Positions 45,101 to 55,500 of a DNA stretch of 64,000 bases are shown here, in pieces. Each line of letters starts with the position of its first letter. Positions within the stretch are counted from its first letter, which is position 1. The stretch is from Hippasteria phrygiana (lineage: Eukaryota; Echinodermata; Asteroidea; Valvatida; Goniasteridae). The DNA lies in NCBI GenBank assembly GCA_037893225.1, contig JAZGUH010000713.1, positions 1-64,000 on the forward strand, written 5' to 3'. Made by a program: the position numbers and the translations under genes. Below the pieces are notes generated by a model that did no database searches, had not been told where the DNA came from, and worked only from the letters and a program-made list of their open reading frames with translations.

Positions 45101-45428
45101 CAATGGGCAGCAACAATGGGAATATCCCGGTCATTCCAACCAGCGTGGTCGCCAACAAAGCACACATCCACGCCTCCAATCCTTCAGATTTCGATCCTGC
45201 CTCAAAGTCCGAGAATAACCCAGATGCGTCACCGGCGCCAGCCGCGACGGCTTCGCCGTCCACGTCGCTATTTTCACGGTACGGATAAGGGGCAACTTTC
45301 CCGGTGTGAGTTTTTGCACGGTGAATGTCGCCAACGGCCAACTGCGACAGCAGGAAAATGACGCCTACAATAGGCAGAAACACCGATTTTTTCCCACATT
45401 GCAGCCGATGTCTAGTGAGTCCTGCCAT
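27111..45428 (-). CDS. SLC39A13: ZIP13 zinc transporter (SLC39A13 orthologue), 429 aa, 9 exons
   Basis: Exons in transcript order are 45428-45071, 37984-37880, 37265-37159, 36510-36241, 31248-31159, 30138-30088, 29441-29309, 27719-27620 and 27186-27111 (TGA). Phases are consistent throughout. Residues 15-33 form a signal/membrane segment. Residues 86-119 match the ZIP13 first core membrane segment. The family regions [57 protein letters not shown] and the LIV-1 signature HEVPHEIGD (322-330) follow. ILPFTSGG and the end AVNLIVD close the protein. His297, His322, Glu323, His326 and Glu327 are the expected metal-site residues. ZIP13 moves zinc out of Golgi or vesicle stores into the cytosol. The lack of His-rich repeats favours ZIP13 over ZIP7. 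The basic, Gly-rich cytoplasmic loop in exon 4 (191-280) is lineage-specific. The gene is divergent to XPO7. Confidence 0.93.
28118..28350. mobile_element. Inverted-repeat element with arms of about 85 nt, in ZIP13 intron 7
   Basis: The left arm (AACCTTGGCTTCGTCTCCGT... to ...AGAAGCAAACCAAATG) recurs inverted at about 28265-28350 with a few changes. The loop is about 60 nt. The arms also carry an internal CGTCTCCGTCTTCGTCTCCG repeat. Confidence 0.75.
28436..28624. mobile_element. piggyBac-like MITE flanked by TTAA (family 1)
   Basis: TTAA-CCCCTTGAGCCCGGG at 28436 and ACACAAGGGG-TTAA ending at 28624 give inverted CCCCTTG ends bordered by TTAA, the piggyBac target-site pattern. The interior GCAGCCAAGCGTAA-type words are shared with 29126-29270 and 61450-61672. 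It is non-coding. Confidence 0.75.
29126..29270. mobile_element. Truncated copy of the family 1 piggyBac-like MITE
   Basis: The interior words TGCAGCCAAGCGTAATG, ACAATGCATTGA, ACAACCGGCCAGGTGG and TTTTCAAACTGCGG match the intact copy at 28436-28624. The CCCCTTG terminal repeats are not intact. Confidence 0.55.
30371..30730. mobile_element. CACGTG-ended MITE copy interrupted by a second MITE
   Basis: The flanking parts GCATGCAAAAATATTT...GGGGACAGG and ACCACGTGTGAGCATG...TGACATGTGAAAATG align with the copy at 10860-11135. A TTAA-flanked element occupies the TTAA in between. It lies in ZIP13 intron 5 (30139-31158). Confidence 0.65.
30505..30630. mobile_element. piggyBac-like MITE (family 2) nested in another MITE
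   Basis: TTAA-CCCTCCCTCT at the left and GGAGGG-TTAA at the right, with both TTAA copies intact. It matches 36550-36693 over most of its length. The flanks join to read GGCAGGTTAAACCACGTG-like sequence when the element and one TTAA are removed, as seen in the empty paralogous site at 11031-11050. Confidence 0.8.
30912..31120. mobile_element. MITE with GGGGCCAATTTCATAGAGCT ends
   Basis: The left end GGGGCCAATTTCATAGAGCT and right end AGCTCTATGAAATTGGCCCC are perfect inverted repeats of 20 nt. Further inner complementarity includes TAGTAAAATCAGGTAACC/GGTAACCTGATTTTACTA. Decayed relatives occur at about 37405-37505 and 63055-63215. It sits 38 bp from ZIP13 exon 5. Confidence 0.85.
32265..32480. 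repeat. Dispersed repeat (CTCCGAGGAC... family), copy 1
   Basis: About 205 bp containing GTGCACTGTATATATCTCCG, AGTCCTCGAACGTAGAGTC and TGTCCTCGGACGTATTGGGG. It is nearly identical to the tandem pair at 35138-35545. The 180-aa minus-strand frame across this area is built from the repeat and is not a gene. Confidence 0.75.
33898..34060. repeat. Dispersed repeat shared with 39828-39970
   Basis: Shared ordered words include CAAAGATACAAG, GATGAAGGGAAACA, GGCAAAGAATTC and CAGAACGAGGGAAAAAGCTA. The element type is not recognised. Confidence 0.55.
34660..34755. repeat. Inverted repeat in ZIP13 intron 4
   Basis: GTCTGACATCCGATAGAGTC at the left pairs with GACTCTATCAGATGTCAGAC at the right. Inner words CACAAGTATCAAA/TTTGATACTTGTGG also pair. 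It forms a compact hairpin of about 96 bp. Confidence 0.75.
35138..35545. repeat. Dispersed repeat (CTCCGAGGAC... family), two tandem copies
   Basis: Two units of about 204 bp start near 35138 and 35342, each beginning GTACGTGCACTGTATATATC. Flanking GTAAATATTTGTGTATGTGT words occur on both sides. They are almost identical to 32265-32480. Confidence 0.8.
36041..36206. mobile_element. Long palindromic foldback next to the ZIP13 exon 4 donor
   Basis: GGGGATAAAAATGTGATGAC... at the left and ...GTCATCACACTTTTATCCCC at the right pair over about 75 nt with very few mismatches, around a CGCCTTCGGCTCGG turn. The right end lies 34 nt from the 5' splice site of ZIP13 exon 4 (minus strand). It has the same form as 9515-9695 but a different sequence. 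Confidence 0.85.
36550..36693. mobile_element. piggyBac-like MITE (family 2), intact, in ZIP13 intron 3
   Basis: TTAA-CCCTCCCTCTAC and GTAGGAGGG-TTAA are inverted ends inside a TTAA duplication. The 144-bp element contains CTATCTATCAAAACCTATCG and GGGAGAGGAGAGGATTTGG, shared with the other copies. Confidence 0.8.
38378..38846. mobile_element. Element with AAATCCAACAAAATC-type inverted ends, holding a tRNA-like piece
   Basis: CCCTGTCAAATCCAACAAAA at the left and TTGTTAGATTTAGCAGGGTT at the right are approximate inverted repeats. Inside, CCAACAAATCC-type words recur several times. The tRNA-like segment 38583-38660 lies in the middle. It is in ZIP13 intron 1. Confidence 0.5.
38583..38660 (-). 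mobile_element. tRNA-like sequence (tRNA pseudogene or SINE head)
   Basis: On the minus strand it reads GGCAAGGTGGCTCAGTTGGT as an acceptor/D-arm and GCAGGTTCGAATCCCGC as a T-arm. The 3' end TCCTGCC pairs 6 of 7 with GGCAAGG. D and T boxes are near consensus. The anticodon stem has a mismatch, position 33 is not U, and the T stem has an A-C mismatch. I therefore favour a tRNA-derived SINE or pseudogene over a working tRNA. Confidence 0.55.
39361..39600. repeat. Dispersed repeat with poly-C tracts, copy 2
   Basis: This is the partner of 22085-22400: TCTTATTTTGCCTATGGGT, TTAAATGGCGCCACCAAC, GACGAAACATTTTGGGA and AAAAATCCTGGATTCGCCCC occur in the same order, with shorter C tracts. It lies in ZIP13 intron 1. 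Confidence 0.65.
39828..39970. repeat. Dispersed repeat shared with 33898-34060
   Basis: This is the partner copy of 33898-34060, with GATGAAGGGAAACATGCACC and CAGAACGAGGGAAAAAGCTA. It is not recognised as a known element type. Confidence 0.55.
42436..42850. repeat. G-rich minisatellite (GGGATGGGGAGGGGT)n in ZIP13 intron 1
   Basis: About ten units of a 15-bp G-rich motif lie mainly at 42676-42790, preceded by several poly-G runs. The plus-strand open frames through it (Gly/Trp- or Met/Gly/Arg-rich) follow from the repeat and are not genes. The G runs would permit G-quadruplex formation. Confidence 0.9.
43430..43452. repeat. Poly-G tract in ZIP13 intron 1
   Basis: A run of about 20 G lies inside a repeat with the flanking words AGTGGGGGATC and GAGAATGATGG. 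Many such tracts dot the window (for example 7555, 10413, 36924, 38152, 40264 and 48589). Confidence 0.8.
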
Positions 45429-45668
45429 TGCATCAACTCTCCATGTGGCATTTAGGACCGATTTTTTTGTAAAAATGGTAAATTTTGTTAGGAAAAGTCA
45501 GGCAGACATGACAGCGAACCGTCACTGCGGCTGCACAATGTCTGACTTGTTGGCTGCAATGTTTATTTCCGCGTTGTTTTCGGATCCGGACCAAACAATT
45601 CACGTGGCAGTCTAAGATGTTTCATTTCAATTCCCACGATGGGCTGGGACATATGACATTATTGTTTT

Positions 45669-45710
45669 CCGGGAGCGGGGCCGGGGGCCGGGGCGGGGGC
45701 GGGGGAGAAT
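45669..45710 (+). promoter_or_regulatory. G-quadruplex motif between ZIP13 and XPO7
   Basis: Five G runs of four or more (GGGG-CC-GGGGG-CC-GGGG-C-GGGGG-C-GGGGG) separated by 1-2 nt loops form a strong G-quadruplex consensus about 240 bp upstream of the ZIP13 start codon. The role is not known. Confidence 0.6.
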
Positions 45711-45927
45711 AAAATTTATAGACATTAATTGACATTTAACATTAAAAAGTCAACATGAAAATTATGAACAGACGAAACATAGCAGTTTCCCTAGATTTTG
45801 TGTGTGTTTTTGCTGTTGCGAAGGAAGGGGAAAAATGCAGGCAGGGCACTATTCGCTACACATCGCAGTGGGAGGAGTAAGACCACATAAACACAACAAA
45901 ATTTGTCTACGAGTAGAACAACAAAAT

Positions 45928-46096
45928 AATATTGAAGATAGCACTTTAAAGACTAAATACAATTTAAAATATGGCATAAGCTTTCGCAGCTAGCTTTCTT
46001 GCTACATCTGATAATGAAGTACCATAGCTAGAAAGCTGTAGCTTTGAAAGCTTATGCCATATTTTTAGTCGTTCGAGTGCTACCTTCAATATTTAT
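45928..46096. mobile_element. Foldback element in the divergent promoter
   Basis: ATATTGAAGATAGCACT...TAAAATATGGCATAAGCTTT at the left is complementary to AAAGCTTATGCCATATTTTT...AGTGCTACCTTCAATATT at the right, with a loop of about 60 nt. Arms are 50-60 nt with some mismatches. Confidence 0.7.
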
Positions 46097-46258
46097 TTGT
46101 ATTTAGATAACACGGCTATAAACAACTTTACTAGTAGAAAAGAAATAGATGACACATCGCTAAATGTTGAACAATTATTGAAAAATAAATTAATTGGTCT
46201 TATCAATATCAAACCAACCGATGGCGGGAAAGTTTATGGGAGGGGCATAGTGGACACG

Positions 46259-46291
<33 letters not shown>

Positions 46292-46525
46292 GCACACCCC
46301 AGGACTACAGCACCATCACCAATAGCTAACCACTGTTGCTAACAAACTTCAGAAATAAGAATTTTGTTTGAGAACTTCGATCATGGGCTTGAAAATAATT
46401 CACAAGTTGTGTCAGATCTCAGCTTCGAAGCTTCAGTGCTGCAATATTCGATTGTGACGTCTACACCCACAGAGGGCGTCCTCCATGCCGCGTGAACATC
46501 GTCCGACGATCAAAACATCGAGAAA

Positions 46526-49500
46526 ATGGCGGACATTGAGCAGGTAAGGTCTGAAAAGGAGAGTGTATTTTGGCGGTAAAAGACGATAAAAAAGTCTAAA
46601 CATTCCAGATCGCTTGACGATAAGACTCTGTATTTATTGCAGTTTACTAATTTGCAAGTAAGACATTTGAAACTATGCTTTTGTTGATGTTTGCAGCTAG
46701 CTAAATGCATTCATGAGCATGCATGTCATGTTGTCGTGTTTATCACCGTGATCTCGCGCGCCAAAGCAAACTAAACGACGAAGTTCACTCATATACATTA
46801 ACTGTTAATATGTATCACTGTTTAAGTAGCCAGTTTTCCTGAAAAGAATGTACTATAGAGACCTCTCTTTTCTCAGTATTAAAAAATGCTACTAAATGAT
46901 GGAGACACATGGGCGATTGTGTAGTGTAGGACCCCTCCTTAGTTTTAATGAAATTAGATTCAAGGGTATTTTTTTTCTCGTTCCAAAATGACTTTTTCAA
47001 CCTAAAGCAGACTTCTCTGCCTAATGTTAATTCTATTGACATCGTTTTTTGTAATTTTAAACAGTTTATTTCGGTAGAAATTGCAATTTTCTTACGCGCT
47101 TTATGGCAGTTGCTATGCGAATGAATGCGGTTTTGCGTGTTTACTGTGCGTCGCGGTGACCGCCATCTTTATTTTCGCGTTGCGTATTGTCGTCCTCATC
47201 GCCGCTTTACCCCAAAATTTCCTTTAAAACTAAAACCCTGCCCTTTATCTACGGCATACCTGTTGGTTTGTAATGTCGCTAACTAGTTTGGCAATTCCAA
47301 TAACCTAAAAGTGGATTTTTGTTCCCTTATACTAGGGAACAGGGCCCCACACTACACAATCGCCGACACATGACCGGCCTGAATTTGAGGTCAAACATAC
47401 ATATTTGTTTTCCCCACCCATTTGTGGGGATTATAATTTCAAAAAATTCTGAGCCCCTACCCCTGGGGAAACATTCTTCTTTACAATAATATAGGCTTGA
47501 TTAGACAGATTTGCATTTCCACTCACAGGACCAAGTCCTCACCATTGAGTATGGAGAAAAGCAATCTTGATGTGCGGGGTGGGGCAGCAAAGGGGTGGGG
47601 ATAACAATTGATTGGGCAGAAATGAGAAACATTTAACATTCAAAACTAATAGGAAGTAGGCCTAAGCCATAAGTTCCCCTTTGATGGTAATCTGCGCCAT
47701 GTTTTCTTTATTAATTGGGCAAATTACTTTAACATTTGTTCCATTAAAAAGTTATAGATACATGTATGGTTGAGAGTTTAAAGTTATATTAATTTAGACT
47801 GCAAAAATGAAAAGAACTCCTTGAATGAAAAAGTATTAATTGTCACTGATATTTTTTTTTTTTGGCACTCTGGTCGTCTCTGCCATTCTGATCGTGCAGA
47901 TTTCACAGCTTGAGGTGCTGTGTAAGCAGTTATATGAAACCACAGACTCAGACCAACGGGCCCAAGCCGAGAAGGCACTGGTCAGCTTCACCAACTCACC
48001 GGATTGTCTGAGGAAGTGCCAACTGCTGCTGGAGAGAAGCAGCGTAAGTAATGCCGATGGTTCCCAGTAAAAGATCTTGCTCAACTCCAGTTTTACACAC
48101 ATTTCCCAATTGGAAATCTTGCCCAACTCCCGTTTGACACACGTTTCTCAATTTTCTGGAATGGCCATTTATTACATGTAGTTCCCCCCAAAAAAGATCA
48201 GGAAAAAAAAGGAAAGATTTTACTTGAATACCCCCCACAAAAATGGATCAAGAACAGCAAAATCTTAGAAAATAACCAACCCTCCTCGATAACAACTGTC
48301 TAAACATGTGGCACAACCTGTTATTTCAAGATTTGTGTCGGCAAAATCTGTAAAAAATGAGGCAGAAATCAACATGTACATATGTATGTGAACACTTTGA
48401 GTGACCATACACTGTGCCAAGAACATCTGACACAGAAAACAAAAACTTTCTTCCCCTATATTTTACAAACATTTCCCAACAAAATTCTTAAATTTAAAGG
48501 TTGTGCCAAGTGTTTATACAATTCGAAACACAGATGAATAGTTATTTCCCCAAGATTTGCTGTTCCTGACTGATTTTTGTGGTAAGGGGGGGGGGGGGGG
48601 TATTAAAGTAAAATCTTTCCGGAAAAAAACCAAACAGCACATTGGTATGAAAAACATTGCATATTCTTATTTTGACCATTGGTCATGTGAAATACCATCC
48701 GGTCTAGTAAAGTTTTTGAGCTACTAGCCTGGCTGTCCAGTAGAAATCTCTTCTAAATTATAACTTAGCTGGTCTATGTTCAACCCAATAAGAGATCTTG
48801 CCCAAGTTCAGTTTGTCACACGTTCCCCAATAAGATATCTTACATGAGTTTTGCTCTTACCCATCTGGATTATACATTTAAAAATGTAATTTTAGAGTAT
48901 GTAGATAGAATGTAGTTTTTTATTCAGTAGCCCTCTACATGCAGGTAAGTTTGACTAGCTTGCAGTAATTTGTACTAGGGTATGTACACCAGGCTACATT
49001 TACATGTAGATGAAAATTTAAGTACTGCATTGTTAAATTATGTGAGATTTAACATTTATTATCATACTAACATCCTCAATGTACATAATTGTCTGGCAAG
49101 CATCTGGCTTCAGGGAAAGTCAATCTACAACAAGAATACTTGTCCTTGGGCAAGACAATTAAACCTGTAATGTGCACGTGTGTGGAAAGACATACTACAG
49201 GTAGTTTATTTTTTAGATCTGGACAAAAAATCCTAATCAGATATTTCATGCATATAAATGACATACTTGGCGTTTCATTTAGAATGTATGCTGTGCTGAT
49301 AGATTTGGATCTCCAGTGTGTATGCATATTGCGTGCAGAATTGTGTAAATTTCATTTAATAGAAACATGAAAAATATGGAAAATACTGGACTGAAATTCC
49401 AAGAGACACCGCAGTTTCCTTATTTAACCTGTTAAGCAAACATTTGCATGCGTGTTTGATTTAAGAATTTTGTTTTTCATATTTTATCTTTTTTTTTAGT

Positions 49501-52500
49501 CGGCCTACGCACAACTACTTGCAGCTACAACACTCACCAAACTCATTTGCCGGTCGTCAACGGTTCTCCCCCTCGAGCAAAGATTAGACATCAGTAAGTA
49601 GATATCTTTTCTTGTGGTGTACTTTGGGACCCCTTTCCTACGAGAGAATGCAAATCCACTTAAATAGACTGTAATAATATCCTCATGAATGTGTCAGCAA
49701 GATTAATTTTTGTGGGAAGAGGGTAGAGTTTTGATTTTTTTGAGGGGAAGTGTGGGCCCAAGCACTGAAAATAAACACACAGTAGTGAGGCTGCTTGACA
49801 AAACTGAAGATTTCATATTGCTGAACCTGGAGTAGCCCGAGATATTCTCAACAAACCAGCAATTTTTCTGAACTTGTATCAACTTTTTTACCAGAGTATT
49901 GTGTGAAATTACAAATGGTAGTGGTATTAAAATAAAAATAAAAAGATTGCTTGAGGATATAAATGCTAAGGAAAAGTTACAAAAGTAGGTTTAAATCTGC
50001 AACCATCAGAAAATCAGTCACACAAGGTTCGAAATTCACGATGGCCAGTGCCATCGATATTATTTTAGTTGCTGTGATGCCCCTTGTAAAAATGCACTAT
50101 TCACGGCCAGTTGTGCTGTACCCCATTAATACTTTGGCCGTTGTGCCCTTCTTGCCGAACAAAGCCCTCAATTTTTCAGTACCAAACCGTTGCCGGATCC
50201 TTCAAAACGGCGCTTTTCGGTCGCGCTGGTAATTGCCGCGCCCGTGCGTGTGATGAGCGATCGCGCCAGCTAGCACGGGCCGTGTGCCCCATGTAAAAAC
50301 CTTCACATTGTGCATGTACTATAGTGCATGTGTGCTGCGATGTACGTGCCATTAATGACTCGGACACGTGATAACCGAAGCGTTTTCTGTTTGCGATTTA
50401 TTCGACAATTATGCCTCGCATCGCTTAATTAATTAAAACGTTCCAGACAAATTGAACTCGACAAGTCTGCTATTAAGTGCAAGAATGACATGAATCATGA
50501 TTAAACTCATTTTTACTGTGACAGAAAAAGAGATTGACAATGTTGACGCTTTTTCCGCCATTGATATATAGCGCACCGTGATTTCCCGAATGGCCCGTGC
50601 GGGGCTTGAACGCAACGTGGCCGGTAAAGATGGCGCGCAACGCACGGTAACATTACGCATGCCGTCGCGCGGCATGCCCGGCACGGGCCGTGTTTCCTCC
50701 ATGACTATACAACTTACAAGTTCAGGCAGTAATGGAAATAAGAACAAAAAATTATTAGCAAATTATGCTAATCATACTGTCATTTGATTAGCAATGTGAT
50801 AAAATTGACTAGCAAAAGAAAAACCGCGACAAACTCAATGTTATTATTAATATGAATCATTTTTTATTATTATTGATCGGTGGGTGTGCTGCAGGATATT
50901 AAAGCAAAGTATTGAACAGTGCTACGCATTCCTTACTCTTTACTTTCTAAGTGGTTAAAATAACAAATACGCAAGCCGTAAGCCCAGTTTTCATTGTTTC
51001 TTGGCACCTTCCACATGTCTAAAAGTTTCGCTCACTGCCGTGAGAGACTAATTGGTAATTTCGAGGACTTATAAAAGTTTTTCGGGCTCCGTGCACAAAA
51101 GCACACAGCAACCGCGCTTCAATAGGCGGTACGTCGCTGGTATTACCATGGAGGTATTAAAAGTATTACGCACCGCGCGCGCTCCTCGTTTATTTGATAC
51201 TCGTACCAGTGGTGGGATTGCTTTGTCTGTTTGCCGACTCTCGATAATTGCATTTTCAATAAGAATGTCATAGCGGGAACCAGACACTTGAAGTCAGGTA
51301 AGATGGCGTCGATGGCGATATTGCCCCCAACGCGCCTTTTCTTTCCGCCGTTTCTTTGCACGGAGCCCTATCTCGTTCGCGCGCTGCTTACACTTTAGGA
51401 TTGCATGTGCAGCACGATGACTTTTGTGGTTGGTCGTCAGCGCCGCGGTGCGGTTTATACGCCGGTGCGGCTAATACACCAACTTTAATTCTTAATTTGC
51501 AGATTTTTGCGTGCTGCGGCTTATACTCCGCGCGGCCTATATTCCGAAAATTACGGTATTTGTTCGAATATTCGAACCAGCAAAAAGCTATTCGAATATG
51601 CGGTTGATGATCGAATATTTGAATATTCGGGACAGCCCTAGACTTTGTACGTTTCCCCCATACTTATGTCCTCTCCCATACTTTCGTGTCTTTTATTCAA
51701 ACCACACACAGCATGCACTTTCATTGTTTGGCTTGAAAAGTACATCGCTTACAATATCGTAAATACAGTTGTTACTTTCAATACAGTTGTTACTTTCGTA
51801 TTGCTTACAATGTCGTAATAAAGTTTGTTTTGTAATTTGTATTGTTTGACATCTGAATGCACATTTCATTTTTTGCATTTTCTTTTGATGTGTGACCTTT
51901 GCAGTCAAAGTGACCTTTGAAGTCAGTGTGGTTCATGTATTGTGAGTTGACATTTGACCTTTTGGAGGATTGAGGTTGAATGGCTATTTTTGGTGTTTGA
52001 TTTTTGGAGGATTGAAGTAGGATTCACCCAATACTTGTACATGTACTTACAGTGGTGAACGTCATGAATCACATTATGTAGCATACTGTACACTTCTCCA
52101 TTGTCAGATTACATGCATGGTAATCTTTTATGGGAGGATGTTGGAGGAATTTGAAGGATTGAGGGTGCATCTCAATCCCAGCCAAAACATCTAGGGGGTT
52201 AGGGTTAATTACAAATATTTTTGCATATCATGTCCTGAATAGGACACACAATGAAAACATTGGAAAACAATGATTAAAAAAAACAAATGGTGATTAATTG
52301 AAGGTTTTGTTTAAGTACAGTATAATAGTTTTATTCATTCAACACTGTTAGTTCCATCTTTATTCCTAACACATATTTACACAATGGACAACAAAATGCC
52401 AAAATTGAACTTTTTATCGCAATATCACATCACATGTACATGATCTTATTCATGTAAAGGGACTGGTTTAGATACAAGAAAAGAATTAATCTGATGGAGA

Positions 52501-55500
52501 TGGGAAAAAAAAGAGTGAAAAGTTTAAATGGCCGCTGAATGAGTGCAATTCATACAGTCCATGTTGTGGTTTAACAGAAACCATAAATGTTTCTGTGCAT
52601 TTTTCCCAAAACACAGTCCTTGAAAAATAATTGAAAAACTCCTGTTTTATTTCATGTACATTGCTCAGTCAACTGAACAAAAGAAAATGAATTTTATAAT
52701 ATTGCTTACAAAAATATGGCTGTGGTATAAATTGAGCTTAACTTCACAGAATTTAACATTGTGGAATTGATACACGTTGAGTGATGAGCATATGTTTTTA
52801 TACACTGTTTCTTTTTGCCTTTGTGAAGCAACCATTGCAGTTGCCAGCAACATTACGTGAGGTGAGTGTCAAGGGTTCTTGGCACGGTGCCAGGGAATAC
52901 AAAATGCAAAAACCGCACAATACCAGTACATTTCAGATAGCAGTGAAATTTCATCACTGAAAATACTGTTCTCTTTATTCTATTTTGATAGCGGACAATG
53001 TGTATACATATGTACATACGAATGCATGCATAGCCTTTGGATGACTTTGTTGTTCCTAAAACAACCCTGACCTGTAAATGAATGAATGAATGAATGAATG
53101 TATTTCACCACATTGTAAAGTACGTACAAATATAATCCAACAAAAATAAATAACCATTATGGCAAAGGCAAACAATACAATGGGTAGGATACTGGTGAGC
53201 AAATAATAGCTATCAAAACCGGTCTCCTTGGGAGGTCAGACTCCGTAGGAGGTCAAACTCCTTGGGAGGTCAGAGGTCAGTATAAATGAAATGTAAAACA
53301 AATGATTAAATGTTAAGGCACAATGAAAGTTTGTACTTAACCATTTGTTACATTGAGTTTCAATTTCATCAATAAAGCGTAATGTGAACACGTACATGTA
53401 GTACATGACTTTATTGTCAAATTGAAAATAAGGCTGACTGCACGTGAAATAATACATGTATAGTATATTAACAAATATGACAAATATTTTTGCCATATTG
53501 TTGGCTTTGTGGAGTAAATTAGATGCACATGGATATGCATATTTGAAGGTACATTATAGGGCTGTTCATTTTTGAATAATTTAGTATTCGATTATTCAAA
53601 ACTGGCTATGAATATTTGAATATTCAATACTCACTAATCAAGTTTTCTCATGCATTAGCGCATAGCTGTAAAAGTTACCGTCGACAAAAACACTGCTAAG
53701 CGCCGTAATTTTTCTATTTAAATAGCATCATAGTCATATCTGTACGTGAATATTTTTGTTCAAATATTTGAACCGGTAAAAGGTATTCAAATATTAGGTT
53801 GACGATCGAATATTGAAATATTCGGTATATTCGGGACAGGCCTAGTACATTGTATGATACAGCATTGTTAGATCTGACAAGACAGTTGTAGGCAGTGTTT
53901 ATACTGTGGGGGATTCAACATGTATATGAAATTACAAGCCTGTGAGAGTTTGTACTTTATATCCCCCGAGTGAAAAATGTAAAATGTAAAAACTTATTCC
54001 ATTTTAACAGCATTTTTTCCACATTCATACACGTATCTGTTTATTTTAATTTGGCAAAACGAAATAATCCTCAGTGTTTTTGGACGTCTTCAGGTACAAT
54101 TTTGTCAAATATTTAGACGGAAATATTTAACAGAAGGATTGGTACTGGTATCATCTTTACAAACAATAAGCTTCCAGAATGAGATTACTAAAAAAAATTC
54201 ATAACCAAAGCTGTATCATATCTTTAAACAATTACAAAAAAAATCTAAGTGAACAAGGAAAACTGGCAGTTTCCCTTGTGGTTTGTTAAAAATTAAAAAA
54301 TTGGATGCTTATCGAGTGTCATTTTTTTTCTCTTCAGAAAATTATGTGTTGAACTACCTTGCTAGCAGGCCGAAGCTGCCAACGTTTGTCACACAAGCGC
54401 TCATCCATGTAAGTAACTGTCAAGTTGATAGCATTATGTCTAATATTGGGAGAAAAAAAAATATGCTGTGTCCTCTTTTGAGGCTACATGTTTTTTTTCA
54501 TTTGTAATCTCAACACAATGCATAACAAGTATTAAAAAAGAGAAAGAAAATAGCCCAAGAGCCTCATTCTGACTTTCGTAGCCTTGTGTAGAAAAAAAAA
54601 AACCAAGATGGCAGGTGCATGATCCAAGTCTGGTCCCCTTGTTCTCTTTACATGCAGTTGCAGTCGCGTATCACCAAGCTGGGATGGTTTGACAGTGAGA
54701 AGGATAACTGGGTGTTCCGAGATGTTATTGATGATGTCTCCAAATTCTTGCAGGTAATTCTATCGACAAAATGCGTATCTTCCCTTTTCGTTTCCTCTCA
54801 TCATCATGGTGAATTTTTTGTAGTTAAGTTCATACCTGCGCAGAATTTGGTGATAGTGTGTTTTGGGACCTCTTTCCTATATGAAACAAATGTCCACTTT
54901 TTCTACTGGAATCACAAAAATAGCTGGTGATGATATCCTCTGGGATAAATCAGCAAGACATGCAAGATTACGTTTTGGCAAAAGGGGTCAGGGTTTAGAT
55001 TTTTCAGGGAAATTGTGGGGTAAAATGTTGAAATTCCTGTCTACCTAGGATATGATGTTGGTTGGCTATTTCCTGCATGCAATTAACCCCGTGATTACAA
55101 TTTCGTGCCCCCAATAGTTCCACATCATTTCAGAATATCATGAGGGGATATTTATAGGAAAGAAACAATTTTCTGAAAGAGATAGCCTTGAATTTTGTCC
55201 ATTTTAAAGAGCACTTCCATTGACAATTGTAATAATCTATGGTGATAGTCACGCTCATTACTGTGGCCATTTTGATGAATAGACAACTTGCATTATGTGG
55301 CCAACCCATGAGGCTCCCAGCTAAACATACATTGGGTGCGTTCGATTAGCTTACACGTGTAAGTGAAACTTACACGAGACCGTTCAATTAGTCATCACGT
55401 GATACTCGTGTCTGCCCCGGTGTCAACCACCACTACCCCAGCTCTAGCGAGCGGGTCTCTGGTGGCTGCCTGGGTGTAATGACGTCACCGTCTAGCTGAA

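Larger units (their letters stand above)
45429..46525. promoter_or_regulatory. Divergent promoter interval between ZIP13 and XPO7
   Basis: The start codons of ZIP13 (minus, 45428) and XPO7 (plus, 46526) face away from each other across about 1.1 kb. No TATA box is obvious. A G-quadruplex motif lies at 45669-45710, a foldback at 45928-46096 and a 30-nt poly-C at 46260-46289. A GTGACGTC half-CRE lies near 46454, about 70 bp before the XPO7 start. Shared regulation is inference from arrangement only. Confidence 0.55.
49594..54337. other. XPO7 intron 3 (4.7 kb), repeat-rich
   Basis: It contains two CpG-rich patches (about 50140-50300 and 50570-50700) that share CACGGGCCGTGT words. A GCGGCTTATA-type repeat lies at 51400-51545, an AT-palindromic element end at 51545-51645, and a hAT-like AT-rich element at 53565-53846. 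Open frames here have no recognised family. Confidence 0.55.
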
